From: Limnephilus marmoratus
Lineage: Eukaryota > Arthropoda > Insecta > Trichoptera > Limnephilidae
Assembly: GCA_917880885.1 (NCBI GenBank)
Contig: OU862917.1
Span: 32,786,104 to 32,850,103 of the forward strand
DNA: 64,000 bases
Direction of reading: 5' to 3'
The notes beneath the pieces are model-generated. The model was not told where the DNA came from, made no database searches, and saw only the letters and a program-made list of their open reading frames with translations. The position numbers and the translations under genes are program-made. Of this stretch, positions 32,794 to 42,660 are shown one piece after another; position 1 is the first letter of the stretch, and every line of letters starts with the position of its first letter.

Positions 32794-33158
32794 TTGTTGA
32801 ATATATATTTGTTGATATTACTTTACAGGTAGGTTCCTACTTTATCGCTTGTCTGAATTCTTCATACAACTGATTCCAACAGTTAAATTCAAAGCAAATA
32901 TGAGTTCATTGAACCAGATTTCATGCAGGGCTAATATTTAACGCACCGACAAAATATTTTCTTACTCTTCAAAACATCGTGTTTTCCATGTCTATTTTGC
33001 CGGTACCTAATAGTACGGCAATACGATATGAGAAAATAAACTCTTTAGGTCACTGCAGGGTTTATTTTCTCATATTCGTATAAAGGATTTCTTTCTATAT
33101 CAGAAATATTATGATTTGAAAGATAAGTGATACGTTTATAGATTTTCACGGCCAAGTC
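32794..33158. other. unassigned with a small hairpin
   Basis: ATATGAGAAAATAAAC and its complement form a hairpin at about 33027-33076. About 85 bp near 32830 match 23826-23915. No gene. Confidence 0.5.
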
Positions 33159-33573
33159 TTTTTTTTTTACAGTGAATACCGCACAAGAATCTCAACTGCT
33201 CCCGTCTGGAGCCAGTGAGACTATGGCATCCCCAATTGGGGTATGTTGTGAGGCTGAAGGTAGTGGGGAGGGGAAGGAGGTGGGGAGGAGGAAGGTTGGG
33301 AAGTACCTGGCTATTTAGATCTGGTCACCAAACACGGCTAAAGCCATTTTCAAGAAACGTTTTAATTCTGAATGGTGGTCTTACACCAGGGCGATACTGA
33401 TAGTATCTTCCACTCTGGAACATGCCGCAAATATACAATATATTATTTTAAATGAATTAATTGTGAAATAACACAAATTAATCAAATAAAATTTATTTGC
33501 GCATGCCGGGTTCGAACCCGCGACCTCCGGATTGTGAGTCAAGAGTCTTACCCACTGGACTACGGAGGTCGTC
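33159..33573 (-). mobile_element. SINE-A, full length, second intact copy
   Basis: A T run (tail) leads into CAGTGAATACCGCACAAG, CCCCAATTGGGG, CCACCTCCTTCC (complement), CTATTTAGATCTGG, TTCTGAATGGTGGTC, AATTGTGAAATAACAC, then the head with B-box GGGTTCGAACCC and A-box CCACTGGACTA. It is colinear with the 16.7-kb copy along its whole length, which fixes the element at about 400 bp plus tail. Confidence 0.92.
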
Positions 33574-33592
33574 GAGTAGGGGTCGAAAAGTA

Positions 33593-33690
33593 TTTTCGTT
33601 ATTTGTTTTTGGGGTGTTATGCCGTGTTGCGCTACCTCCTTCTTTAGCCAACGTTTCGGACAGCGTTACAGTGTCCGAAACGTTGGCTTA
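33593..33690 (-). mobile_element. PLE terminal segment, folded back at the hammerhead-like stem (family 1)
   Basis: Minus-strand family-1 sequence (GTTATTTGTTTTTGGGG to AACGTTTCGGACA) runs as far as stem II and loop. It then continues as TGTCCGAAACGTTGGC, meaning the strand switches exactly across the GGACA/TGTCC stem. The result is a perfect GCCAACGTTTCGGACA palindrome with a 9-base loop. Confidence 0.7.
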
Positions 33691-33732
33691 ATTTGGCTAT
33701 GAAAGATGACTGTCTGTTTTGTGTGTTAAGTG

Positions 33733-33832
33733 TCGAAAGTGGTAGATTCTTTCAGAATCGCCCGGTGTGAAAGACCACCATTCATAATCGAAATGTTGCT
33801 TGAAATGATATTAGCCGTGTTTGGTCACTTAT
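33733..33832 (+). mobile_element. SINE-A body fragment
   Basis: GTCGAAAGTGGTAGATTC, CAGAATCGCCCGGTGTG, AGACCACCATTC and TTAGCCGTGTTTGGTCAC match the middle of SINE-A. Confidence 0.75.
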
Positions 33833-34120
33833 ATACTAATATAGACTATATCAGAAATAAAATTTATAGCCATACTCCCCACCGCACCGGTTTCAAAAAC
33901 TTTACTCTCCACCGCCCGGTTTAAAAAGGTAGTCGGGACTATTATGCGGAATTCATGTTTTTTTTAATAACTTTCTTTAATAACGTTTTATAATTATTGC
34001 TTCTTGACACACTCAATAAAGAGAAAAAAAAATCTTCTTGAAACTTCGCAAATGTACTTAGTGGCGTCATTATTGGTTTAATGAAAACAAATAACTTTGT
34101 TAACACTATTATTACCATTA

Positions 34121-34166
34121 TCGACATGTTTCAAAAACAGTGTTTTCCTAATATTATTATCAGGAA
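34121..34166 (-). other. hammerhead-like remnant (family 3)
   Basis: The minus strand reads CTGATAA...AAAACACTGTTTTTGAAACATGTC. The GAAAC box and stem are shared with 37.17 kb. The first box is CTGATAA and not CTGANGA, so the core is damaged. Confidence 0.35.
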
Positions 34167-34606
34167 AAGAATTTAATATTATTAACCACACCATCTCCTG
34201 TTCCCACCTCTTAAAGTGGAATAATAATACTTCTTGATAAAATTTTGCAACGGGCCCAGCTAGTTTAACATTATCAAACACACCATCACCTGTTCCCACC
34301 TCTTAAAGTGGAATAATAATACTTCTTGATAAAATTTTGCAACGGGCCCAGCTAGTTTAATATTATTAACCACACCATCTCCTGTTCCCACCTCTTAAAG
34401 TGGAATAATAATACTTCTTGATAAAATTTTGCAACGGGCCCAGCTAGTTTAATATTATTAACCACACCATCTCCTGTTCCCACCTCTTAAAGTGGAATAA
34501 TAATACTTCTTGATAAAATTTTGCAACGGGCCCAGCTAGTTTAATATTATTAAACACACCATCACCTGTTCCCACCTCTTAAAGGAATAATAATACTTCT
34601 TGATAA
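34166..34606. repeat. 92-bp tandem array, about 5 copies
   Basis: GCCCAGCTAG anchors lie exactly 92 bases apart. Each unit runs TTTAATATTATTAA, CACACCATCTCCTGTTCCC, CTCTTAAAGTGGAATAATAA, CTTGATAAAATTTTGCAACG, GGCCCAGCTAG. The last unit instead continues into Repeat-I text (GCGTGCTTGACC). CTAG followed by T at each junction matches a Helitron 3' end. Confidence 0.95.
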
Positions 34607-34689
34607 AATTTTGCGTGCTTGACCATGAAAATAAGAAGAAAATTACTGTCTACATCTGATTTGGAAAAAACTCTGTCTAAACGAACTTT

Positions 34690-35412
34690 GTCTATTCCTT
34701 AAGAGCGTTTAACCAGCCAGCGGACGAAAATCCACATTTCGTCGAAAGTTGTTCTTACGATCGTGCAGGGCGGTTACAATGAGAAAGACCAATTATTCTC
34801 CGTACCAGCTTTTTAAAATTATAACTCAATATCGGATTTATTTCAATTCAAATTAGCTTTAATTTATACCTTCATCCAAAAATGCTGAAAGGCGTGATGA
34901 TAAAACTATTAAAATAATGTACTTTTTGTAGTTATTTTTTGATTATAAGTATTTATCATTTTTCAATAATGTCTAAATTTAATAAGAATGTTAAAAAAAT
35001 CTGAAATATATTAGTTTGTAAGTGCGCAAATAAATACACAAACGGACCAATTTTCGCCAAGAAACCCATGTACGTACATATTTTTTATTGATTTTATTAA
35101 AACTAAAATTAAAATTCTAAAACATACGTTTGCTAGAAAATGTATTGATTTATTTTATAGCATGATTTTATTATTTGAAATGGGTGTGGTATAATACAAA
35201 AACTTTTTTGAAAATTGAACAAATCTGCCAACGACCTATGGAATAACTTTATTATACTAAAAATTAAAAAATTTTCTCAAAATTTATTACAAACGAATGC
35301 TAGATAAAAGAACAATCTTTCGAAATCCATTTATAATTTTTTGTGGAAAAGAGTCAATACGTCTAAAAACTTTTTTGAAAATGACGTATTTCCGGTTTTC
35401 TCTGGTTTTTTT
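34690..35412 (-). repeat. Repeat-F copy 3
   Basis: Inverted relative to the 24.5-kb copy. The left end TTAAGAGCGTTTAACCAGCC and the right end AACCAGAGAAAACCGG...CTCTTAA are present, so both outer edges read TTAAGAG inwards. The interior is colinear (CCACATTTCGTCG, CAAAAATGCTGAAAGG, AATACACAAACGGACC). Confidence 0.85.
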
Positions 35413-35940
35413 TCTCTTAACTATATTTATTTTATTTTGTATGTTTTTTGTGGCAATGTTAACGTTTGGTTTAAGATAATGCCCTTATTAAATAATCTTC
35501 TTTTTACTCGTTCATTAGTGGTTGACAATGAGGCGAACATCTAATTAAGTTATTGGGATTAAGAACCTAATTAAAATTTATTTTTTCTAGTGACATTACG
35601 CTCTCTTGTCAACCGATAAATGTTTCAAATAAACTAAACACAATTTTAGTTAACTTAAACTACAAATACCTGCGAGTAATAAATAATGAGTTTTCTTATT
35701 ATTTACTTGTGGTACATGATGGTGTAGAAATCGAAGATAGTTTAACAAACCTACGAAGAGTAACGGAGATAATTGATTCATTGCATGTGTTCCTTTCTCC
35801 GCACGCTGCTGCTCGGCTGTATCGTGTTCACATAGCAGGGTTGAGAGGCCGATCCCATTAGATATAAACCCTGTGTTTATCATAATTACAACCAACTATA
35901 TGCCTAATTACCCTTATTTGAACGTTAAACATCGGCACCT
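35413..35940. other. unassigned
   Basis: An 81-codon minus frame (35650-35895) shows no recognised domain. No repeat was assigned. Confidence 0.35.
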
Positions 35941-36394
35941 TCGAAAGTTAGAGCTTTGGAATGGTAGAACATTGGAATGCTAGATAATTGGAATGTGAGT
36001 ACTTTGGAATGTTAGAACTTTGGAACGTTAAATGGTTAAAGGCCTTACACACCTCCCTAAAATCGGATGCAACCTAGGGCGCTTCCTACTCGCTCGCACG
36101 TTGGATATTATGAACCCGATATCGTGGGGTTATAAATTTAGGACCGATTTGTCTTTTGATCTAGAGGGCAATATCGGGGCAGTATTGGGGAGAGCGCTTT
36201 AGATTTTAGGAAGGTGTGTAAGGCCTTTAGATTAGTGGAAAGTTAGAATTTTAGTCCACAGGAACGTTAAAAGTTTGGAACGTTGAATCTTGGAAAGTTA
36301 GATATTTGGGTTGACGGACCTTTAGGTCTTTAGAACCGTGAAAGGTTAAAACTTTGGAGCGCTGGAGCTTCGTAACGTTAATTATTGGGAAGTG
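35941..36394. repeat. degenerate 'TTGGAATGTTAGAACT' minisatellite, split by a MITE
   Basis: At least ten loose units of 14-18 bp with a GGAA(T/C)GTTA core occur in 35945-36036 and 36228-36390. The 189-bp element between them interrupts the pattern. Confidence 0.75.
36039..36227. mobile_element. 189-bp MITE with TA target duplication
   Basis: The left end AAGGCCTTACACACCTCCC and the right end AAGGTGTGTAAGGCCTT are inverted, and similarity continues to CTAAAATC (about 27 bp). TA flanks both ends, as expected for Tc1/mariner-type insertion. No coding. Confidence 0.85.
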
Positions 36395-36662
36395 TTGGGA
36401 GGCGGGATTGGGTACCGCCGCCCCGGGAACCTTTTTTGGATAACCAACACCTCTGCCATAGTCACCCCAAGTGGTTCGCTGCGTTTGGTGATTTAGCAGG
36501 GGTGCCCAGGTTCATGGGGTGAGGTTTATCTAGGTATTGGAGGCGGATGACCAGGACACACTGAACCCCAGATTCCTACCCACTCCTTAAACCGTTTTCC
36601 TTCCCAGAACTCTCCTCTAATTCCTTTCCCCAAAGAAACCCTCCACACAGCATCCCCAATTG
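36395..36662 (+). mobile_element. SINE-B, short subfamily, 3'-truncated
   Basis: GGGAGGCGGGATTGGGTACC (5' end), GATAACCAACACCTCTGCC, AGGGGTGCCCAGGTTCATGG, ACTGAACCCCAGATTCC and CCCTCCACACAGCATCCCC are present. It lacks the last 60 bp with the CCTGAGG stem. Confidence 0.85.
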
Positions 36663-36789
36663 AGGTATTCTTCTGGACATTTGTTTTTATTGTAAAATGC
36701 TATATGTAGAATACTACGAACATTTTCGAATGTGCGATTATGTTGTTTGGAAATCTGAAAAAAATCTTATTTGTATATGTACTTATACC

Positions 36790-37060
36790 CAGTGGCGTAC
36801 CGTGGGGGTGATACCCGACCGTGGAAAAAAATTACGAAGGATATTGTCACAAAAATATTGAACACGATCTGTTATTTATATTTTCGTAGCTCTATGGCTC
36901 CCCGTGGAGTGCTCCGAAACGGGGAGAATTTTGTGCCTGACGGTCTTTTTATAGGCGAAAATAGCCTATATCTAAGATTCTCTAGCCACCCTCCCTCCCC
37001 CCAGGATCGACCAATTAAATTTTCTACACATTTGTGAAGTCGAAATCGGGGGGATCTGCC
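36790..37060. mobile_element. hAT-type MITE fragment (CAGTGGCGTA family)
   Basis: It begins CAGTGGCGTACCGTGGGGG and contains GAACACGATCTGTTATTTAT and CCAGGATCGACCAATTAAAT. These match, inverted, the complete element at 48.1-48.4 kb. The right end is replaced by a PLE segment. Confidence 0.65.
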
Positions 37061-37168
37061 GGATCTGCCCTGATGATGGACACTGCAACGCTGTCCGAAA
37101 CGTTGGCTAAAGCAGGAGGTAGCGCAACACGGCATAACAGCTCAAAAACAAATAACGAAAATTATAGA
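37061..37168 (+). mobile_element. PLE terminal segment with hammerhead-like core (family 1, copy c)
   Basis: A GGATCTGCC doublet precedes CTGATGA (37070-37076), then T, the GGACA/TGTCC stem with a 9-base loop, and GAAAC (37097-37101), GTTGGC and GTAGCGCAACACGG. The core is intact in this copy. Confidence 0.65.
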
Positions 37169-37171
37169 CAT

Positions 37172-37199
37172 GTTTCAAAAACAATGTTTTTTTCGTCAG
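37172..37199 (-). other. hammerhead-like core, family 3
   Basis: The minus strand reads CTGACGA, A, AAAAAC, two-base loop region, GTTTTT, GAAAC. The layout equals that of families 1 and 2. The A/T-only stem lowers specificity, and its co-location beside a family-1 terminus is the main support. Confidence 0.4.
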
Positions 37200-37535
37200 G
37201 ATGAAAGATTAGTCAGGAGATGTTGTGGTAAATCGAAATCTCTCGCAAACGGTGTATTTCTCTTGTTTTGAAGGTAAATCCCTGCCGCCTGCCACAGACG
37301 CTCTTCTTTATATAATGATGAGATATATATTTTTCTTTATATATTTTTTGAAATTACAGTATGCTGACATCAGTTTACGACATAGTAAAAAAATCATTGT
37401 TAACTTTTTGCAAATAAAATTAAATATAAGGTTTTAAACCGCTTTCCGGGCGATATGCAAATATTTATTACTCATTAGTCACGTATAAAACCCTATCAAA
37501 TTGCCCTCTTTCATTTGTATACGATTTAAAGCGCC

Positions 37536-37915
37536 AATACCCGTATTTCTTCCGATTTCTTACATACCTCCCTTAAACATACGAAGTTTTTAAGCTCTCA
37601 AAAAAATATATATTATTTTTGAAGATAATATCTAGACGCGTTCCACGCCGAAACGCAAATTATTTAAAATTCCCTCGATAGAAAAATTATTGTAAACACG
37701 TTTGTTTCAGTTACTTTACAAGTTATACCTAGTTGTGAAAAAATTCACAATGTTTCTTTAAATGATGATTTTTGCTCTATTTTAAACGAGTCGTGTTTTA
37801 TTAAATATTTTCGCAATTTTCGAATCGATTTTGTAGCTTTAAATGTTAGCACGCTACTCTAACATTCGTAATTTCTTATCTCTCCATCTTCTTCTTTTTG
37901 AGGACGGTGGCGACG
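37536..37915 (+). repeat. Repeat-D copy 2
   Basis: It is colinear with 11.5-11.9 kb (CATACCTCCCTTAAAC, TTTTTGAAGATAATATC, CGAAACGCAAATTA, AAATATTTTCGCAATTTTCG, ATCTCTCCATCTTCTTC). About 15% diverged by eye. Confidence 0.75.
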
Positions 37916-38266
37916 CCTTAAAACGGTTAATTAATTAAATCACATAGCAGTGTTTGTACTGGCTTTTTGCCGGAAGCAGGATGGCAAGACAAACAGGTGC
38001 TGGAAAAATAGCCACTTTTCACTTTCTTAGAGGTTGTTGTCACGGGTCACCGGCCCATCTCGGCCCGCGGGTACCTGTATCTGTAGGCTGTGTACACGTA
38101 CAGTGGTACACTGGTACACTGAGTCAACAAATATGGCACAAAAAAACAGTATTGTTGAATGTAATATTTTTCACATCATTATCAAATCGTGTTCAGAAAT
38201 TAGCAGATGACTGGTGCAGATCCAAACATTGGGATAGTCTGAATTATTAACAAGTCACCTGCAATT

Positions 38267-38776
38267 GTGAAAATAACACATGAAATGAAATTGTCAAACT
38301 GTCCGCCTTCAGATGTCGAAACAGCTGTAACGCATAATTATAATTACAATGTAGAAGTTGCTCATAATAATTTTTTTTATACATTAAATAATAATATTAT
38401 AGTTTTACATGACAAAATTAAAAAAATAACTTATATCATTGATGTAGCTATTCCAAATTCCTGTAATATTCAAAAAACTGTTTCTGAAAAAATTAGAAAA
38501 TACACAGATTTAGGAAATGAGATTAAAAGAATTTGGCATTCTCGGACTATAAAAATATTACCATTTGTTATTTCGGCCACTGGCATAATACCTAGGAATC
38601 TGATTCAAAATTTAAGCATATTAGATTTGTCAAAGAATTTGTATATAAAAATGCAAAAAGCAGTAATTTTAAATACATGTAGGATTACAAAAGATTTTTT
38701 AAATATTTATATTGAGGGATCAGTAGGATTTATAGGTTCAATTAGAAATGCCACAGAGCCGAACCCTCTGATATGA
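38267..38776 (+). pseudogene. C-terminal region of R2-like non-LTR polyprotein (copy 2 of 3)
   Basis: The frame reads through 169 codons: CPPSDVETAVTHNYNYN, then NNNIIVLHDKIKKITYIIDV (about residues 41-60), AIPNSCNIQKTVSEKIRKYT, DLGNEIKRIWHSRTIKILPF, VISATGIIPRNLIQNL and ITKDFLN..EGSVGFIG. The layout 'xxDIxLxDK...xxIDVAIP...EKxxKYxDL' is the restriction-like endonuclease-type end of R2-superfamily LINEs. The usual RPD/KPD triplet before this strand is replaced by NNI, so nuclease function is doubtful. A stop lies directly upstream. The first residue is a GTG codon, hence not a real start. The UTR runs to about 39000 and ends like the other two copies. Confidence 0.7.
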
Positions 38777-39864
38777 AAATATCTGGAGTCGGTGAATTAT
38801 ATTCCCATTTGGTCTCTAGTAGGTTGACATGTTGTTCTTGTATTGTTTTGTATTTATAATACTTATATAGTGCAATTGCATAACGTGGATTCACTAGATG
38901 ATCATTTGGGGAAGTGTATGAAAGGGTTTAGTTTTTCCTTCTTTTTTTTTTTTTTTTTTGGGGGGAAAATTTAACCCGGACATTTAAATCTGGTACTTAA
39001 AAAACTTAAAATGAATTATTTTTATTTTTTTTATTTATAAAAAGATACATAAATTATGATAAATTTTAAAAATTTAACGGTTAAACACATCTATCACACT
39101 ACACCACACATAAAGAAAAGTCTTCATTTCTGTAGCGTATAGGATTTCGTACGTAATTTCAATTTCCTATAACAGATGTCGTTAGTATAGGTAGTTATAT
39201 GAATGCTGTGGTCGTTCGAGTCTAACACCGGAACGGTTACGGAAATAGCCGAGTATATCCGATCGACAGCTGGGTACCTTTAGTACCGAGGTACATTGCT
39301 TCAATCACACAGATCACTCAGTAGAACGGACGTTTCGCCGGGTTAAATATTCATTGTAAACCACACGATAACGCAAATAAATTAGATTTGTAATCTCGAC
39401 GAACAACGAACTTTATTTTGAAGATTCCCGAACATGCATCAAGTAAACAACCACCATAACATGGGAATCAGTCTAGCATTGTGGTCGAAAAATCCACAAG
39501 TGATGAACCATAATATGCAATGATTAAAGAAAAATTAAAAAAAAACCAATCACTGGGATTTAAGAACACTAATACTAAAATTTTATTATATTTCTCGATT
39601 TTGTTGTCAGTCTGTACACGTACAGATTCTCTGATGGATGTGCGCAGTTTAAGTTCGCTGCCCTGTGTGCAACGTTCGGTTGTGCAGTGGGGAAGTAATC
39701 TCTCCATAATATTTCCTATGTCAAGATAGCTTTGTGGCAAGCTGCAGGTGTGAGCCGATACCAGGGTCAGATGGCGTATTAAAAATATTTTCAGATTCGT
39801 TTTTAATGTAATATTTATTTCACCCCTTTTTGATGGATGTCGTGGGGATGAAGAACTTTGGGAG
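38777..39864. other. 3' UTR of the R2-like copy (to about 39000), then unassigned
   Basis: GGTCTCTAGTAGGTTGACAT, a long T run, and ACCCGGACATTTAAATCTGG mark the UTR end shared with 7.3 and 40.1 kb. Beyond that, open frames of 69-90 codons on opposite strands at 39.47-39.74 kb have no domain. Confidence 0.5.
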
Positions 39865-40058
39865 ATTAAACTAAAGTCGGGAAGGTGGTAAGAAAATACA
39901 ATACATTTTAGGTACCTATAAGTAAATAATTAAACTAAAGTCGGGAAGGTGGTAAGAAAATACAATACATTTTAGGTACCTACAAGTAAATAATTAAACC
40001 AAAGTCGGGAAGGTGGTAAGAAAATACAATACATTTTAGGTACCTATAAGTAAATAAT
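39865..40058. repeat. 64-bp tandem repeat, 3 copies
   Basis: TTAAACTAAAGTCGGGAAGG, TGGTAAGAAAATACAATAC and ATTTTAGGTACCTATAAG repeat with 64-base spacing. The third copy has CCAAAG for CTAAAG and the second CTACAAG for CTATAAG; otherwise they are identical. Confidence 0.97.
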
Positions 40059-40082
40059 TTTTTTTAAACAACCCGTCTTTAT

Positions 40083-40640
40083 ACGCACCAGATTTAAATG
40101 TCCGCTATGCAATTGCACTATATAAGTATTATGAATACAAAACAATACATGAACAACATGTCAACCTACCAGAGACCAAATGGGAAAATAATTCACCGAC
40201 TCCAGATATTTTCATATCAGAGGGTTCGGCTCTGTGGAATTCCTAATTGAACCTATAAAACCTACTGATCCCTCAATGCAAATATTTAAAAAATCTTTTG
40301 TAATCCTACATGTATTTAAAATGACTGATTTTTGCATTTTTATATATAAATTCTTTGACAAATCTAAATTAAATATGCATAAATTTTGAATGAGAGACCT
40401 AGGTATAATGCCAGTAGCCGAAATAACAAATGGTAATATTTTTATAGTCTGAGAATGCCAAATTCTTTTAATCTCATTTCCTAAATCTGTGTATTTTTTC
40501 ATTATTATTTTTTCAGAAACGGTTTTTTGAATATTACAAGGATTTGGAATAGCTACATCAATGATATAAGTTATTTTTTTAATTTTGTCATGTAAAACTA
40601 TATAGGTATGTTTTAATTAATAATTTTTTTCAAAATTATT
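40083..40640 (-). pseudogene. C-terminal region of R2-like element (copy 3 of 3)
   Basis: The minus strand extends upstream of the ATG at 40502 in frame: HTYIVLHDKIKKITYIIDVA, IPNPCNIQKTVSEKIIMKKY, then TDLGNEIKRIWHSQTIKILP. A small insertion adds MK relative to the 38.3-kb copy. It ends STEPNPLI plus stop. The UTR is internally deleted (the ATTTAAATGTCC end joins directly to TATGCAATTGCAC). Confidence 0.7.
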
Positions 40641-41036
40641 ATTTTTAAACCAAAGTTACTATTGAATCTCTAACTGACAGCCCTGAAAAGCAGAACTAAT
40701 TAATAGTACCTACAGTCATTTCAAACATCAGTCATTTCAACTGAAGGTAACAATAATATCATTACTAAGTTACTCCATTTTAGCCAATTCCTAGAATCCA
40801 ACGATATGTACAAATAAAAGTAAAGTATATTATACTTGATGTTGAGAATTTTTCTAAGAACTCACCTTTATTTACTTATACCACTGTGTATCATGTATCA
40901 TGTATCACCGGATTGTAATATCCATTTTATGGCGTTGAAATAAATAAATTGATAAATATGTATATTTGTTCGCAAACATTACAGTAGGTGTTGAAGATAG
41001 TACCACTTGGAAAAGCTGCGCAAATTTCATCATACT
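40641..41036. other. unassigned
   Basis: AT-rich, with a small ATGTATCATGTATC duplication near 40900. No gene or family was recognised. Confidence 0.4.
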
Positions 41037-41091
41037 AGTAACACCTCTGTCATAGATCTACATTTGATGACCTAGCAGGGGTGCCCGGGTT

Positions 41092-41761
41092 GCGTATTTA
41101 CAAAACCTATACCGATTCAGTCGCGGTAACGACAATTTACATTTTAAATATGCCTCTATATTTTCGTTATATGTTTTTGGGGTGTTGTGCCGTGTTGCGC
41201 TACCTCCTTCTTTAGCCAACGTTTCGGACATCGTTGCAGTGTCCATCATCAGGGCAGATCCGGCAGATCCGGTAGATGAGATAGACATCTACCGGATCTG
41301 CCGGATCTGCCCTGATGATGGACACTGCAACGATGTCCGAAACGTTGGCTAAAGAAGGAGGTAGCGCAACACGGCACAACACCCCAAAAACATATAACGA
41401 AAATGCTTTTGGCCGTGAAAATCTTAAAACTTATATGCCTCTATATTGGTTATTTTTTATCACATTGCAAAAACAAAAATTGTTCTAAAATCTAGATAAA
41501 ATAATCTTTCTTATGTGTATATTAGAAATTAATAATTTTATTTCTAAATATTAAAATTTTAATATTATTCCCAGATATTGTATATACACCTCTATATTGA
41601 TAATTTTTTATCACTTTGCAAAAACAAAAATTGTTCTAAAATCTAGATAAAATAATCTTTCCAATGTGTATATTAGAAATTAATAATTTTATTTCTAAAT
41701 ATTTAAATTTTGATATTGAAAATTTAAAGCGACTGAAACGCGGTAGGGATCGTAAATACGC
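41092..41761. mobile_element. 670-bp TIR element with 9-bp target duplication
   Basis: GCCCGGGTT flanks both sides (41083-41091, 41762-41770). Ends GCGTATTTAC...CAGTCGC and GCGACTG...GTAAATACGC are inverted over about 35 bp with mismatches in the middle. A 9-bp duplication is typical of Mutator-like elements, so that class is the first guess. The interior holds a PLE palindrome and a tandem pair of about 145 bp (CTCTATATTG...TTCTAAAATCTAGATAAAAT, twice). No transposase. Confidence 0.85.
41161..41404. mobile_element. head-to-head PLE termini forming a 118-bp perfect palindrome (family 1, copies d and e)
   Basis: Two family-1 segments face each other with a 7-base spacer (about 41279-41285). 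Both carry CTGATGA, the GGACA/TGTCC stem and GAAAC (forward core at 41312-41343), preceded by GGATCTGCC doublets. The arms match base for base as far as I can follow, so the inversion is recent or maintained. It lies inside the 9-bp-TSD element. Confidence 0.85.
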
Positions 41762-42098
41762 GCCCGGGTTCATGGGGTGAGGTTTGTCTAGGTCTTGGCG
41801 GTGGATGCGTTTGCCCAACTACTGGATCGGATGAGGCTTGTTGAGGGAGACCTTTTGAATTCTCCAGCCGGACTCTCTTGACCCATCGACTTGCACCGCA
41901 GTGGTAGGAATGGATCTATACATCCGTCACTCCTGGACACATGGACCCCCAGATTCCTACCCACCCTCGTACCTTTTTCCTTTCCAGAACTTTCTCTCCT
42001 TCCTTTCCTTAAAAATGCCCTCCGCATAGCAGCATCCCCAAAGATGATGTAGGCCCCGAGGGAAATTGTTTTCCTCAGGGCCTCGTGTGTGGATCTAT

Positions 42099-42660
42099 CG
42101 TAAAAAAAAATGTCAAAAACAGGAAAAGTTTTTATGAAAATTACTAAGGGTTGGCAATTTTTAGATTTTTAATGGCTTGTGAACATAAAAATAAATCAAT
42201 TATAATTTTAAATTCCGGATATAGCTATGATATAATTTTGTGCGATAATTTTTAAAGTCTTTATTATTAACACGATATTCCGTAAGCTAGAGTTTTTTGT
42301 GTTATTTTCTTTTTGGCGCTATATATTCATTGAAAAACTTTCTTGATCATATTAACCAATGAACAGATAAACGTAAGACGTAAAAGTGTGTTGGCTTGTG
42401 GCCCTTGTGGGGGCCTGTCCGTGGGCCCGAAGTAAGGTTCATGTAATGAAATAAAAATTTGCCTTACTTCGGTTCTTTCTTGAAGTGATATGTTGACGCA
42501 TATATACATATCTTTCCTTATATAGATATGTTCCTTTGCATTCCTACCCATTCTATCTACGCATATAACCTTCTCGAGATGCAGACAATACCCTGACTGG
42601 TGAAAATTGACAATACTAATTTATGTCAGTCTACTATTATATGCTTGCAAAGGTCTAAAG
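42099..42660. other. unassigned
   Basis: No gene was recognised. A 74-codon minus frame near 42.33-42.55 kb lacks any domain. Confidence 0.4.

Larger units (their letters stand above)
41037..42098 (+). mobile_element. SINE-B, long subfamily, split by a 670-bp DNA element
   Basis: The 5' piece (AACACCTCTGTCATAG to GGGGTGCCCGGGTT) and the 3' piece (GCCCGGGTTCATGGGGTG to CTCGTGTGTGGATC and an A run) rejoin at the duplicated GCCCGGGTT. The 3' half is well preserved, with CCCCGAGGGAAATTGTTTTCC and a long-subfamily segment (CTTGCACCGCAGTGG). Confidence 0.85.

Noticed and set aside
34166..34606. CRISPR-like array
   Set aside because: Whole 92-bp units are repeated without variable spacers.
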